From Dillenia suffruticosa (taxonomy: Eukaryota; Streptophyta; Magnoliopsida; Dilleniales; Dilleniaceae): 64,000 nucleotides of DNA. Every line of letters starts with the position of its first letter. The stretch's first letter is position 1. Positions 1 through 13,749 of the stretch are shown piece after piece. The notes under the pieces are model-generated. The model saw nothing but the letters and a program-made list of their open reading frames with translations. It did not search any database and was not told the origin of the DNA. The translations under genes and the position numbers were made by a program. The stretch lies in contig JAVTVX010000012.1 in NCBI GenBank assembly GCA_033439265.1, positions 29,706,761 through 29,770,760 on the forward strand. Direction: 5' to 3'.

Positions 1-1300
1 ATGTATTCTGAAGGATGAGGATCTCTAAAAGGTCATACTTGAAGAGGCTCATTTCTCGACTTATGTTATGCATCCGGGGAGTACCAAGATATACCGAACT
101 ATCAAGAAATCATATTGATAATCTGGATTGAAAAGAGAGATAGCTGAGTTTGTTGCTATATGTCTAGTGTGCCAACAAATCAAAGCTGAACACCAGAGAC
201 CAGTCGATGTCCTCCAACCACTGCCGATTCCTGAATGGAAGTGGAAACATATTATTATAGATTTTGTTGTGAGATTGCCACATATTCCAAGACGTCACAA
301 TGTCATTTGGGTAATTGTAGACCGTCTCACCAAATCAGCGCACTTCTTGTCGATTCAGAACACCTATTCTTTGAAAAGATTGGCTAAATTATATATTGAC
401 GAGATCACTAGATTTCATGGCATTCCGGTATCCATTGTATCAGACCATAATCCTCGATTTGTTTCTAAATTTTGGCCTAAGCTGCAAGAGTCCTTAAGGA
501 CTACGATGAAATTTAGTATTGCTTTCCATCCTCAAACCGATGGGCAATCAGAGCATATAATTCAGACTTTAGAGAACATGTTGAGGGCGTGTGTCTTGGA
601 TTTCTGGGGAAGTTGGGACCGACACCTTTCATTGGTTGAATTCGCCTATAATAATAGTTATCAAACTAGCATAGGAATGCCTCCCTATGAAGCTCTTTAC
701 GAAGGAAGTGTCAGACTCCATTGTATTGGGATGAGGTTGGAGAGAGAAAGATTGAAAGTGTAGAATTGATCGAGACCACTAAAGAAAATGTGAAATTGAT
801 TCGGGAAAGAATGAAGGCGAACCAATATCAACAAAAAAGCTACGCCGACAAGAGTAGAAGATCTTTAGAATTCAAAATATGAGATGGGGTGTTTTTGAAG
901 ATCTCTTTTTGGAAGGGAATAATTCGATTTCAGAAACGAGAAAAGTTAAACTCTCGATACATCGGTCCCTTCAAAATCCTTGAAAGGATTAGACAAATGG
1001 CAAATCGGTTAGAATTGCCACCCGAGTTGCAGAGCATCCAAGACATTTTTCACTTTTCAATGTTAAGAAAGTACTTATCAAATCCCTCGCATGTATTAGA
1101 AGCACTTCCGGTAGAGTTGAATGAAAATTTGAGTTTCAATGTACAACTGGTGAAGATCATTGATCGACAAATCAAAGAATTAAGAAGTAAACAAAGCCCT
1201 ATGATTAAGGTACTGTGGAGAAGTAACCAAGTCGAGGAAGAGACTTGGGAACCCACGGGTACGATGCAGAAACAATACCCCCATCTTTTTTATGTATAAT
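1..1300 (+). pseudogene. Ty3/gypsy chromovirus pol 3' end (integrase plus chromodomain), broken
   Basis: The segment reads as the end of a gypsy polyprotein. Near 60-200 is an integrase zinc-finger remnant (HPGSTK, then CLVC). At 230-760 is the integrase core, with the catalytic aspartates in IIDFVV and IVSDHNPRF and the glutamate in DGQSEHIIQTLEN. At 890-1300 is a C-terminal domain with YIGPFKILER, VFHFSMLRKY-like text and a chromodomain ending in EEETWEP and YPHLF. This order and the terminal chromodomain are typical of plant chromoviruses, probably the Tekay/Del group (inference). The copy is dead: a stop lies before 128, the frame shifts and stops near 763, and another stop lies near 880. 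The upstream part (gag, protease, RT, RNase H) is outside the window. Insertion of such elements is normally mediated by this integrase, with the chromodomain guiding it to heterochromatin. Confidence 0.9.
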
Positions 1301-1342
1301 TTTTTTTAAATTTCGAGAATAAAAATTTTTTTAAGGGGTTAA

Positions 1343-2600
1343 GTGTTGTAGTACCGAGAAAGAGGAAAAAAATAAAAAAAAAAAAAGATAGAAAAGTCAA
1401 AATTTCTTACTCTCTCTCCTCTCCCCTCACTTTCCCAATTCTTCAATTTCCCGCAAACCCCAAAACCCCCTTTTTTCTCTCATCTCTCTCTCTCGTCTCT
1501 CACTCTCTCCCTCTCCCTCTCCTTCGACTTCTCTCTCTCCCACCTTCACTCACTTCATTTTTCTTCCTCAGTTTTCAATCGCGTCTCCCCCTCTCTCGCT
1601 CTATTTACACTCTCTCTTTCCCTCTCTCTCTCTCTTTCCCTCAAGAAGCACGATGGTTAGGGTATGGTGGTGGCTTAGCTTGGAGGGGAAATTAATGATG
1701 AAAATTTAGGTAATTTTCCTATCATAACTTGGGTTATTTTCTTGTTCCATGAATTTGAAGATTTTGTTGAAATTGATGAAATTAAATTTGGGAAATCTAA
1801 ACCTGTGGTTATAAAATATTGGGTTTAGGGTTTGAAATAAATGAAAATTATGTAATTATATAAGTAAAGCATTGTTAGATGATTTGAATTTAGAATAATG
1901 GAGGAAAGTGAAATCTAATTGAAAATATTGATTTTTCTACAAAGGGAATGATGTTGTGATCTTACCCTCATAACTCCTTCTGCATATAGGCAATTCAAAT
2001 GTGGTTTGTTCTCATGAAACTAGACTCTCATAACTTTAAAATAACATCCGATTCGAAGCATTTGGATGAGAATTAGATTTTTTATAATTTTTCAAAGAAT
2101 TTCATACTGCAGAGAATGTCCTATCCTGTCCCTGTCTGGTCGCTTGTTTCCCTTCAATTTTGAGATGCCTTCTAGGCTGAATTAAGTTAAGCTCTGAACA
2201 TGAAACTTCTAGATATATGTCTTATCTTTAATTTGAGATAGAATCATGTGATTTGAATGTGTGTAGTGAAAGTTATAACCATTTTCCCATGACTGCGTAG
2301 ATTGAAAAAAATTGTTTGAAAATAGGAAAATCTAGGAGAATTGTAAATAGGGATTTTATAATTATGCAAATGATGACAAATTAATAAAATGAGAACAAGA
2401 ATAAGAAAATATTTGAAATTAGGGTTTAAATACAATTAGGAAAATTTTGTAAACTTTTAAATTTAAGGAGAAATGACTCAAAAATTGTTATTGCTGGTTT
2501 ATAACAATCCATTGAAGTTTGAAAGGAGATTTCTTTGGAGCTGATAATGTATAGGGAGTGAATACTCTCCTGTGAGTGGATAGTTCGTTGTGCCTTTAAA
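1343..2600 (+). repeat. Probable 3' LTR of the gypsy element, truncated
   Basis: Directly after the polyprotein end comes a degenerate purine-rich stretch, TTTTTTTAAGGGG, where a polypurine tract is expected. It is followed by TGTTGTAGTACCGAG, which resembles the start of Tekay-type LTRs. A long CT-rich stretch (1400-1640) and AT-rich non-coding DNA follow, with text such as ATCCGATTCGAAGCATTTGGATGAG that I associate with large gypsy LTRs. The 3' boundary and any target-site duplication could not be fixed. No protein gene is visible here. Confidence 0.5.
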
Positions 2601-2689
2601 TGAGCAAATTCTTGATAGGAAGTATCCGGCCATAATTCTATTTTTAAGAAAGGCGTTGTTTTTGGTAGGTCTGCTCACTTACTCTCCCA

Positions 2690-3800
2690 AGCTCCTTAAG
2701 ATCAAGAAGCTTTGATACCAATTATCAAAAAAGAGAACACCATAATTGGCTGAATTTCACATCTTTTATTGGATGTAAAGTAGTCTTTTTATAGACTTAA
2801 GTTAACAAACTAAACAAAAAAAAAATTCTGAATTGCAATAACAATAAAATCTTAAGAAATACAAATTAAATTCAAAACTACAGGTACTATACTGACATGA
2901 AGAAACAATTTATAACGATCTAGAGAGGGTGAATAAATTGTTTTATCACTTTAAGAATTTTTATGGGTTTTAGAGACAAATTAAGAAAAGAATGAGAAGA
3001 ATTGATGTAGAGGATTTATAGTGGTCCGGCCTTCCCAATATACATCCACTCCCAAATTTCACCTAAATTTTCTAATCCAATATTTCAACCAAAATAGTAC
3101 ATGCTACTAGTTTGCCCAAGTGGTAGTTAAACCTTATTACTCGAACACTTCCCACTAGCTTTCAATAAGTGTTAGCTAACTCTAAGTGTTTTACTCAAAC
3201 ACTATAATCTCATACCAGAAAAAACCATTTCTTCTGGTTTTTACAAATATTTTTTAAGTGAAACAAAAATACAAATTAAAATTTTAACTTCAAGTGTTAC
3301 ATTAAAGACCAGAAATAAAATTATAACAAAGGAAATTAAGCTCACAGAAATTTGATTATACATAAGATTGTTTAAAGATGTTCCCAAGATTTAAAGTTGT
3401 AAAAGTATTCAATCTTCTATTCATATGTTGTATTTAAAGCTGTGAGAGCAAGAGATCCATTGAGCTTTCTTTAATGCCATTGAATGCTTCATAGGTAGCT
3501 GTTGAGGGTAGTTGGTTTTCATTAAATGTTCGAATAGCATTTTTAAACAATTAACGGTTATTTACAATGAGTTGACTCATTATTTCAGGGTAACTAATTT
3601 TTGAATTTCAAATGCTTCTGGCTAGTGCAGGTCAACTTGATATGCATGATAGGTTGACTTATTTCTTCTCATGCTAGTTGATTTGTGCTCTCCCAAGTTG
3701 CTGTAAAAGGAAATACTTGAATTAGAATATATTATAATAACAATAAAATGAATCAAATTTAGAAAGTACATTTATGAAAGATTTCATTTGTACTTTCAAT
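2690..3800 (-). repeat. Probable copia-type LTR remnant
   Basis: On the minus strand near 2710-2730 the text TTGGTATCAAAGCT resembles the initiator-tRNA-Met primer binding site (TGGTATCAGAGC) that follows a 5' LTR. The neighbouring DNA at 2920-3200 contains GATCTAGAGAGGGTGAATA and TTTATAGTGGTCCGGCC, phrases typical of plant copia LTRs. No gag or pol coding was found. Boundaries are approximate and the family is inferred. Confidence 0.35.
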
Positions 3801-4324
3801 GTTACAGGGATACTGTATCATTTCATGTAACTAAGAGGGCAAAATCATAGATTTCTGGCCACAAGACCACAGAAACTAGCTAATATTGTGACTCTCATCC
3901 AACGCATTGTGATGCTAGATTATATATATCCTTGAGAGTGGTCCTTCCTATTTTTCGAATACTTCGAATATCATTAATTATAAAATATGAGATAATAAAT
4001 TAATAAACGATCAAATTTAATATGTTTATAATTTATATTTAGTTTTGATACATTACCAAATATAGCGTCCTGCAAGATAGTGGTTTCTTTTTCAATCGGT
4101 CACTCATCAACATGTGCACGTAGTACTTTCTCGTATGATTCCATAATTCTGATCCTGTTAACTTTTCCTCTCTTGAAACGTGCTTCTAGTACAAGAATTA
4201 AATATTTGTAATACGTGTTTGTTTGACATAAGCACATGTAAATTCAATAATGAATGAAATGAATTTAGAGCAATAAGAAAATAACTAACTAACCAATAAT
4301 GAATATAAAATCAATATTTCTTTC

Positions 4325-4361
<37 letters not shown>

Positions 4362-5650
4362 CAAAAGATAAAAATCAATATATATAATGAATGAACATTA
4401 TATATATGCAAAGAAAATATTAAACCAATATACAAATATATAATAAATAATTAACTAACTATTTTTCTAATTGACTATCAAAGTTCTATCAACGTTCATC
4501 TTGGAAACATATATATACACACACCAAAAACATGCAAACCAAAAGGTACATATATATGTACACATATGTGTATGTGTGTGTATACACAAAACATTTGCCC
4601 CAATTTTGTTGTAAAATCATTGATATATACATACATGAAAGTAAACTAGTTGATGATGTTTTATATATAAAAGTTAATTAATACAATTTTTGTCTCTTTT
4701 AACATACACACAAATAAATAAGAAAATATCAGAAAAAGAAAAATATTTGTGATGAATTATTTAAACGCCAGAATAAGACCATATGAGAAAAATCTTACTT
4801 TTTATTGTGTAATATTTATAAAATTTGTCATTTTCTTGCAAAAGATGGTAAGGACCAAGTATGACTCAAAAGTAATCCAACTAAGACCTAACTCTCTAGA
4901 ATCATAATCTCAGGTACCGAGTAAGGCTTCATGTTTCAAACATAAGAATGGCCAAGTTATAATGAGAATTATTTAGACAAACTGGGGAAATATTAATCAA
5001 TCAATTAAAAAAAAATGAAAATTATTTAAAACTAACACATGCTTCATAAATGAACTTAAGAATGTAGAAATAATATGCCTAAAAAATACTTGTTGACTCG
5101 TACACCCACATGATGGGATTTGACCCGAGAAGAATCTCTCAATCCCTTCAACAATGAGAAATAGAAACTTGAGATTTGGCAACTGCTGTCTTACCATCCT
5201 TCAAACATAGCCCTTGCCTCAACCTTGCTAGAATTTGCAACTCTAGGCAAGCCTTCCCTTCCCTTGATCATCCCTGGCACAAGGACTACCTACTACAGAA
5301 GAATAGTTTGTTTCAGCAAAGCAAGACCCTTGGGTCATCTGTTTGAGATAGAGAGAGAGAAAGAGAGAGAGTTTCTCCAACAGTGGTACCTAAAGAAGCA
5401 ATTTTTCAAGAATCCACAAAAATAGACACATTTAGTTTTCAGGTTAATCACAATCATCTGTTCAACTAGAATACATAAGCAAACTTGGCAGACAAAAGCT
5501 CCCTAGAAGCATAGTTGCACTAAACACAAACTACAGTGAAACAATATACCATTGTTCTTTAGCCCAGGACTTGACTACTTTTCGGTGATAATTAAGATAT
5601 TACAGGAAAAAAAAAAAAAAAAAGCACAAAAATCTGGTGGAAATATGGAA
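3800..5650. other. Intergenic AT-rich DNA and 3' flank of the ERD4-like gene
   Basis: No supported gene. It contains a (TA)n run at about 4326-4358, further TA/CA-rich stretches at 4500-4640 and a (GA)n run at about 5350-5372. The part nearest 5657 probably holds the 3' UTR of the minus-strand ERD4/OSCA3.1 gene, but no clear poly(A) signal was recognised. Confidence 0.5.
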
Positions 5651-5656
5651 TCTACA

Positions 5657-8600
5657 TCAAGCCATGGACACACTTCTTGAAACTTGAGATAATGCATCTT
5701 CAAACTGATCATCTTCGATCTTCTCATGGCTCAAGCTTGGCTGGACATATGACCTGAATATTTGATCCATATTACGTGTTTCCTTCAGATGACTGGCAGC
5801 AACTTCAAGAGATGTAGACTGGAAAGCACGGTAGAATTTCTTGTGGCACACGAAGGCAAAGATCACAGACAAAATGGGAAGTGGGATTAGGATTGGTGCA
5901 TATACAAATTTCTTTACTCCAAAGTAACCAAACATGGTTAGTTGAAACAGCACAAGTGTAGCAACAACGCGCAAATACATGTGCGGCCACATCCTTCCGT
6001 AGCTCTCATATGTAGGAACATAAACTTTGAGTGCCTACAATCATAAAAATTAATATTAGCAGTGGGAAACCATTCCATGCATAATAAGAAGGGCTTCAAC
6101 TCTCCCTATTTTCGTCCTTTCTGTTAACTTTCCAAAGACAGCTTTGCAACACTCTTTGGCATTACTTAATAGGTAAAACTGAATAAACAGTGTGTTTGGC
6201 TTGCAACAAAAAATCTGCCGCGTCTTGTTTTCTTAAGGGGATCAGTCTCCCAACAAAAGCAATTGAATATACTATGCGGTTTCTTCATTTACTAAACAAT
6301 ATTTCATTAATAATTTCTTCTTTTTCTTGCTCTCTCTGGTAAGTGAAATGGTCAAACTACAGTAACTATGCGGGGGCTCTTTTGGGGGAGGGGGGGGAGA
6401 ACCATGAAAGGGGGGCACAATCACTTCGATCGGAAGTTGAGGACCAAAGTGATAATTTACAGCAAGAACAAGATAGTTAATATTACTCCATACCTGATTG
6501 CGAAGTATGAGCCACCCTAGACCAAAGTAGATCACACCAAATACAAGGATTATCGGAGCTATCACAGAATAGCAGAGTACAATAGTCAGAATCAGCATGT
6601 CACCCGGAAACCTTGTAGCATATGAAAGATCCCCAGGGGCCCATGCTTCCTTCACCTCTGCTTCAGTTTTACAAAGATACTTCTTCTTCAGATGGAAAAT
6701 GATCAGAGGAACTATACGTGACAGTTCAAGCCCATAGCCAACAAAGAACCTAAAATGCATGAGATAATGAAAATTAACCAAATTATTCTTAAAATAATAA
6801 TAATAGAATAAAAAAGGGTAACAATGATTCTCGGATATGTAACAAACTAAACCATAACACAAAGCACCTATAACCAAGAGCCAAGCATGAACCAGAATCA
6901 TGAAAGAAAAAGAATGATCTGGAACTGAAACGATGGCATACTGGAATAAATGAAAGTAGTGCACAAAAAAACAACAATCGATTTCCTTAAGAAATCGATC
7001 AATAATGCCAATGCTTTCCCAAGTTGAATTCATCAAATGATGACACAATGTATATAAGTTTGAATAATTTGACAAGAAATAATCATCAGTGAACGAAATT
7101 CTTGAATTTATAAAATTATCACCTAAATTATAGTAAACAGTTCCATCAAGCTTAAAAAACTAAGTTTACTCCCAATTTCTGCAGCGTAGAAACAAGCTAA
7201 CACCTATAAAAGTAAGATACTATTAATTCAAAAAAGCAATGGTCGATAAATGCAAACCAGTAGCAAAGCAAGAAAGGGCCTAGTTGACAGGTGAATATGC
7301 AAGAAAGGATCTAGAAAGCATTAATGATTCAACTCATGGATATGCAACAAGAACTAGTTTTAGGTTGAATCATCACTCAAGCTGCTCATGCCCAACCAAC
7401 ATTAATCACTTGTGAATAAGCAACCTCTGAAGATTAAAATGACTCCAAAACCTAATTATTTTAACACGTAGAAGGTTCAACCAACCTCTCTAAATAACAA
7501 TAGAGCAGTCAAACAACCTATACTGCCATGCTTCTCTTTAGTTGAAAACAAAAGATCCTACAATATAGCAGCAAGACAATAATCTTGATCGCCTTAAAAA
7601 CAAAGGACTAGTTTGGTGGCATTTAAGACCCCTGATGTAACTTAAGTACATTTTCAATGTAAATATGACTAGTAGTCATGTAAAATGGAGCCAAAACCTG
7701 GATGGACTAAAACCCAAGAAAACACGGGAAAAACAAGGGGGCAATAGAAATTGTCTTACTTCAGAGCCACGTAAGTTAGGAAGAAAGTGGCATTGCTCGG
7801 TAGGCTGCTAGCAAGAAGATTTACAATCTGACTTGGATTCTTCTCAATTGTCTTGAATGTGCTGAACAGAGTTCCACCAATTGTGACTCCAATGAACACA
7901 TTTAGCACTGTAAAATAAAAATACTTTCCAGAAGCAGCCCTGACTGCATGGCTCTCAGAAGGGATACCCTCAGTTTTTGATAGAAACAAAAGAAGTTTCG
8001 GCAATATAGCTAAAAATATAATGAGAGCAAGCTGAGGAAGGTAGGCTCCCAACACAGTCCTAACAGCTTTCTGCTCCAATACTGACTTCAAAAATGGGAG
8101 AAGTTTCTCCAGATTTTCCAATGTTGTAAAAGCAGATATAATACCAATCGGAATCATGAAAAAGAATATTGTGAGAGCAACAATGACATACACAACATAT
8201 TGACGTATCTGCCTCTCATAATAATTGAGAGGAAGATTTTTCCATAATAGTTCACTGGGTTGAGGAGCATCCATCACTGTCCATGTGTCGACAAGTTGGG
8301 CATGTAGACTCTGACCAGCACTAGCAGCAGTTACCCTGCTGGTAAAGAAGATAATAGCTGAAGCTTGTTGTTTCTCTTTGAGGGTGACTTTTTGTTCAGA
8401 TTCTAACTTAGGAATTAACTCATTAATCTTCCCATTATAGTACTCAATGGAATCCACTTTTGCCCCCAGAAGACCAAGGAAGCCAGTTTTGTTTGTGGGT
8501 CTTGTCCCTTCCGGATTCCCATTTGTCTTTGACTCTAAATATATGGTTTCAGCACGTACAAGTTTCTTTCTGTACCCTTCCATTTCTTCCCAGATGTTGT

Positions 8601-11600
8601 TGACCTGCAGGAATTTTTAATTACATGTCAAATTGAATTCATAGAACACTACACCAGATCAAAAGGTTAAAACTAATATTTTCACATTGTGGATTAAATT
8701 TCATCTCTTTTCTTCCACCACTTTTGTCTTCTCGTATTTAAAATGTCAAGATGTAAAACAATCAGTGTACAATGGTTTGCAATACTTGTAAATGATCCAC
8801 TATTGATAGTTAACAAAATAAATGACAGAGAAAGTATAAACAGTGGAAAAGTTACTTGAAGACCTCTACTTACATGAAATTAATAACAAACAAGCAGTTA
8901 CTTACAAATTGCAGAACTCAGTTGTGGTGTTCAATCTTAAACAGATACCAAGAAAGGTACACAATAAAAACTTACCTCTTTATTGTCTGTGATCACCAGT
9001 GATCTATAAAATGTATCTGGATATATGGCTTTAAAATATGAATCAACTTGTTCCTTTCTGGTTTGACCTTCAAGGGGAGGAGGAATGTCCCTAACAAGTA
9101 CTGCAAATTGTTCAACTCTCACTTCAGGAGACATTAAAGCAGTGGCTCGCAGATCTGAAACATGTTTATACGCCTTCCATAACAGATAATATACAACCAA
9201 TGAAATCCAGTAGGTTGCCAATAAAAAAGCCCATAACCTTGAACTTTTCTCCTGCAACAAGTTAAAACAGGATAAACCCACAACCAAATCAATAATTTGT
9301 AGCACATAAACAAGTATCTTGGTATGCTAGTACTTCTGAACAAACAGAACCATGTGTCAGATTGTCCCTGTAACTTAAGAGAGCTTCAACCGGCAGTGGC
9401 ACACCCTGAGCGTATTGATGCAATACAACTTCAGGCCAAATGGCCTCAGACTGGGTTGGGCTGTTACTTTTAGCTACCGAGATCCGTTTTAGATTCCATA
9501 TCTACTACTAAGCTGCTTGAGTTCTTTGGACTTAAAAGAAACATGCCAATATAAAACTCAAAAAGCAACAAGAAAAATAAAAAATGAACAAATTCCACTG
9601 TCATCATATGTCAGTTATCAGGCAGAGGATGATAAGGTGGGAACCTGGATGAAAATATCTAATTTGTAGATTGATATATATATCCAAAACTTCCTAAGGC
9701 CAAAAACAACTTCCAAATGGATAAGGGACCTTTTTCTCTAAGATGTGCTGCCACTTGTCAGCTTAGGATTGTAAATGGTCCAAATTCAATATCTCATTTG
9801 CAGGAGCTCAACCATGTGCAATGAGCTCAACATGTGTGGATTCTGCAGTACACTTGGTACAATACCATGTGTTGAATGTGTTTAGAGAGGGGATCAAAGT
9901 CAAGTTCAGATACTAATTCAGGTCCCAAAAGAAAAGTGGATGGACAGATTGATGTGGACTTGTTCAATTACATGCATTAAAATACATGCAAAATCCCGGG
10001 GGAGTTTGACTTGTCAAAACAGAGAGGTACAAAGATGTAGGCATGTCATCTCTAAAAATGTTTTCCAAGACTCGATAAGCAATAAAACACGTACAAAAGA
10101 CAGGACATTGGGAGAGGGCACAAAGCATCGATTACAATATTACGAAAGAAATTGAAGAGTTATAAATGCTATACCGTAATGTTTCCCATGGACAGCTTGT
10201 CTAGGTCATTAAACGTCCCATTACTGGTGCTGTGAGATTTTAACTTCACATTGTCATCGGTGGCAGCAACGGGAAGAAGTACAGGTAGCAATAAAACACT
10301 CGCGACAACCAGTATTCCTAGGACTGCAGCATCAATAAGAGACTGATTTTACATCATAGGTTTAGTGACAAATAATCCACAAAAAACAAGATACTTTGAG
10401 GCTGGCATGTGGAAGAGGAATTTTGACAATTTTCAAACCAAAATGTGAAGTTTTATTTGTTCAAAAAGCAAAGCTAGCATCTTTCTAAGATGTAATGAAA
10501 TAAAAGGATAAGAATTAGTTTCTGTTTTATTTAGATTGAAAGCTTTAATAACATAATAAATTCTGACTATATGAAGAGCCGAATATCAGCTTTTGCACAA
10601 ATTCATGCTTGAAGAAACCATAAATTACTCAGGTGCAGGACAGAGACATTTGGAAGACACTGAACCAATTGGGATATGTTCATGTAATATGGCATGGCCT
10701 TAGAATCAGAGATGCATTAGCACCCACAGGAATCAAAGAAATCATAGATTCCTAACCAGCGGACAAACAATCATTTTGATATTGCAAGAACTCTGCTGTC
10801 ATGCTCACTACTACATGACTTAATCTCAATATAAGCAAATTGTTCGTTTAATTATTTCAGCCTTTGAATCTATTCACTTTGTGGAATGTAAAGAGTTGTT
10901 CATTTGAACAAGATGCTATCATGGAAGGGCAACGAATCACTATGTAATCACAACTCAATCATGACATTATCTTTAGTTTTACAACTTATTTACAACAAAG
11001 AGTGCAATACTGAAGCAAAGATTGAAAAATAATCACACCTTACTTCATAATATTGGAAATCACATTTTTCTGTTGACTTTCCTGTCATGCAAAACTACCA
11101 AGTGTAAAGAGTTGGCATAGAGAAAAGGAGGAGGTTGCGAGCACCATCATCCATATGTCACATCACCTTTTTGTTCATTGGTATCTTTTGAACCATTACT
11201 AACCCAATCAACCAAAAAAATATTGATTAAAAAAATCAATGCAGCATACAGAAATTACCTACTTGGAATTTCAAATAGTATATTATTTGTAATGCAACTG
11301 GAATAGTCAATTGAAGACTAATGGTGTAGTTGTGGGAACAGGCCGGGATCTCTAGTCACACGGTATAGGTGCTGGTTTTCATTTTACAGGAGGCATGTCT
11401 ATTAATGTAACTCATTTTAATTACCAGCATGAGTCAGATAACTAATTGAGTTATTTTCTCCTTCACTTAATATTTCAAGAATGCTCTAGCTTTGTTTGGG
11501 ACTGGGCATCACTTACTCTTAACACTCATCCTTGATGCATATCCTCTTTACTCCTAGCAGCGTTCTTAGAATTTACTCTTGGTGAAACTTTTCCAGAAGA

Positions 11601-13332
11601 AATTTGCAAATTTCTCTTTAGTTAGTCTTGTTTAGGTTGAATCAACTTCACCATAGCAAGACAAAGCATATTGGTAACAAAGATCATTCTTTTGTGAGAA
11701 GTAAAAGGAAATGGTGAAATACAAATTGACCATGGCAAGAGCAGACATATTTTCACGATGACCCCACCAATGGCAAATTTCAACCCACAACAACAATGCT
11801 AGAGGTTACAAAAGATTACATCAAGGACGAGTGCTTAAAGTCAGTCATGCCCATTTCGACACAAAGCTGGAGAAATACTAAGTAGATCCGTGAATTACGT
11901 TTTCTAAAAGCAAAAAGTTTACTATGTTCATACTTTAATATTTTGTGCCAAAAGATTTGTTGACCACAATTTGAGCCAGCCAACTCTGCTTGTGATGAAA
12001 ATCAGCCACTTTAACAGTCATGGGATCCTGTAAATAGGTGAACAGGCCCTAAGATTGTGTAACTAAAAAGTTTAGTTTCCATCATCCACATGTCACATGA
12101 GTCCTTTATGCATTGGTTTCATTGCTCACTAAAATCTTCAGCTGTGACTAGCCCAGTCAGAAAGCTGATAACCAAATATCAACGAGTACAATTGTAAACC
12201 AGCATACTGAAATTTATTTGTAACTACAACCCAATATTGAGCTTTTCAGGACCATAAAAACATGCTACAACATTTCCCCATAATTTCATCAAAACTTTTC
12301 ATTAAAAAAATAAAAATAAAAAAAATAAAAAAATTATTAGCAGCCCTAGAGAGTTGCTGATAGCTTCCGTAAGTCAGACATACAATTAGAAAGAACAAAT
12401 AAAGATAACCAAAATAGCAACAGGCAGAAAACTTACTGGTAGTCAACACCGAGAGAAAATTTTGGCAAAACCTTAAAAAGTGATATTTCCGAAAAGGAAA
12501 AATAACAAACTTAATCAAGATTCTCGTCAAAAATTAAGTATAGTTCCCAATTAGGTGAAATAATCCCTGAATGAGTTATAAATGTCTAGAAACATAAAGG
12601 GAAAAAAAAAAGAAAAAAAAAAAGAAAAAAAAAAAGAAAGAACACGCGCGCGCACGCACACACACACACACAACCCTATTTCATACACGACAATTTATGT
12701 GAATCCATCAACAAGCCGCAAAAAAAAAAAAAAAAAAAAAAAAAAAATGCCCAACAATCACACAGAATATTAGTAGTCCACGGGACAAATGGGTAAAGGA
12801 AATTAGCACAAACCATATATCGAATACGGAAATTAACTCAAATTCACCTGAATTAAGAGAAACCAATTTGACAACATGCTTCTAAGAACACAAAGAATAT
12901 AAATTAAAAAAAAAAAATTCCATATACCAACCAATAAAATACTGAAATTAACCGAAATTCAATCACTACCCAGTTGACAAAATGCTTCTAAGAACATAGA
13001 AATAGAAATAAATTATCAACAGACAAAAGAGTGAAATGGATAAAAAGAAAATAGAATATACCAGTGCTTAGGTAGACAAAATAAACAGCAGTATCAACAC
13101 CAGACATGGAAACAACATCTTGTTCAGAAGAAGTGAGAGCCTCTTTGATCCAGGCAAACGGATTCCGGGTTCTTGACCCGCCTTCCCAGGGATCCAACCC
13201 TTTCAGAATCCGATTCGGATAGTAAATTTCTTTGTTTCCGGGTTTGGTAGAAAGCCACGTGAATAGTAACATAAGAACCACAAAGATTATAAAAGATGTC
13301 GCTAAGGATGTTAAGAATGAGCTGAAATCCAT
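5657..13332 (-). CDS. ERD4: ERD4/OSCA3.1-type hyperosmolality-gated cation channel (CSC1-like)
   Basis: Six exons join in frame with GT-AG introns: 13332-13062, 10323-10175, 9251-8976, 8604-7760, 6749-6494 and 6034-5657 (stop TGA). They give 724 residues, the length I recall for Arabidopsis ERD4. OSCA/CSC1 proteins are plasma-membrane or plastid-envelope channels opened by membrane tension or hyperosmolality that pass Ca2+ and other cations. The start MDFSSFLTSL begins the first membrane helix, preceded by a GA-rich leader. YYPNRILKGLDPWEG follows at 37-51, then the SSRLWAF helix pair, the long cytosolic insert (exon 4, QFAVLVRDIPPP to WTVMDAP) and the multi-helix DUF221 pore region with IRAASGKYFYF-like and LKKKYLCKTEAEVKEAW motifs. 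All residue blocks I could compare look intact. The gene sits alone; the next gene upstream is also on the minus strand. ERD4 is drought-induced in Arabidopsis, which fits the cis-elements near 15.7 kb. I am very sure of the family and fairly sure of the ERD4 subclade. Confidence 0.95.
11100..12200 (-). repeat. Two diverged direct copies inside ERD4-like intron 1
   Basis: Two stretches, about 11145-11275 and 12083-12225, share the phrases ATCCACATGTCACAT (or TATGTCACAT), TTCATTGGT, ACCCAATCA or CCCAGTCA, and CAGCATAC(A/T)GAAATT in the same order. They look like an old direct duplication or two copies of one repeat, within the 2.7 kb first intron (13061-10324). Confidence 0.35.
12596..12750. 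repeat. A-rich and (CA)n microsatellites
   Basis: An impure A/G run is followed by a CG/CA dinucleotide run (about 12644-12673) and a pure poly(A) run of about 27 (12720-12746), all in ERD4-like intron 1. A protein-like reading here is only low-complexity Lys/Thr-His text. Confidence 0.8.
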
Positions 13333-13430
13333 GTTTTCTTCTTCTTTCTCTAAACTCTCTCTGTCTCTCTCTCTCTGTGGTTTGTGTGAGAAGGTGAGAA
13401 AATGAGAAGTGGGGCTTAGAGATCTTATAG
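13333..13430 (-). promoter_or_regulatory. ERD4-like gene leader with GA tract and TATA-like box
   Basis: Reading the minus strand, CTATAAGATC (13430-13421) lies about 92-98 nt before the ATG at 13332. Between them is a purine-rich leader with a (GA)n tract (about 13355-13377), a common form of plant 5' UTR bound by BPC/GAGA-type factors. The transcription start is not proven. Confidence 0.4.
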
Positions 13431-13749
13431 GGTGTTGGTTTTGGGCATTGAAATCTAGGAAAGTAACCGTGGGAGAAATCTTAGAGAAAGAGAGAGAGTT
13501 GGTGAGGATGTAACGCAAATATCTGTGGGGTTTGATTAGCTGGTCGCGGGGTCGCGTCCCATTTTATCCTGATTGTTTACTTTTAAATTCGCTCTCATCT
13601 TTTGATGGGAGAGAGAGACAGAGAGAGGGAGGTTTCAGTGAGCGAGGTGAGAGTGGCAGTGGATTTGATGCACGGGACAATGGTGATGGCGAGAGGCGAA
13701 CATGGGTTGTTCAATGACTAAAATGCCCCTTCTCAATTACACCATTAAG

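Noticed and set aside
12582..12773. Lys/Thr/His-rich frame
   Set aside because: Translation of A-rich and CA simple repeats in an ERD4-like intron.
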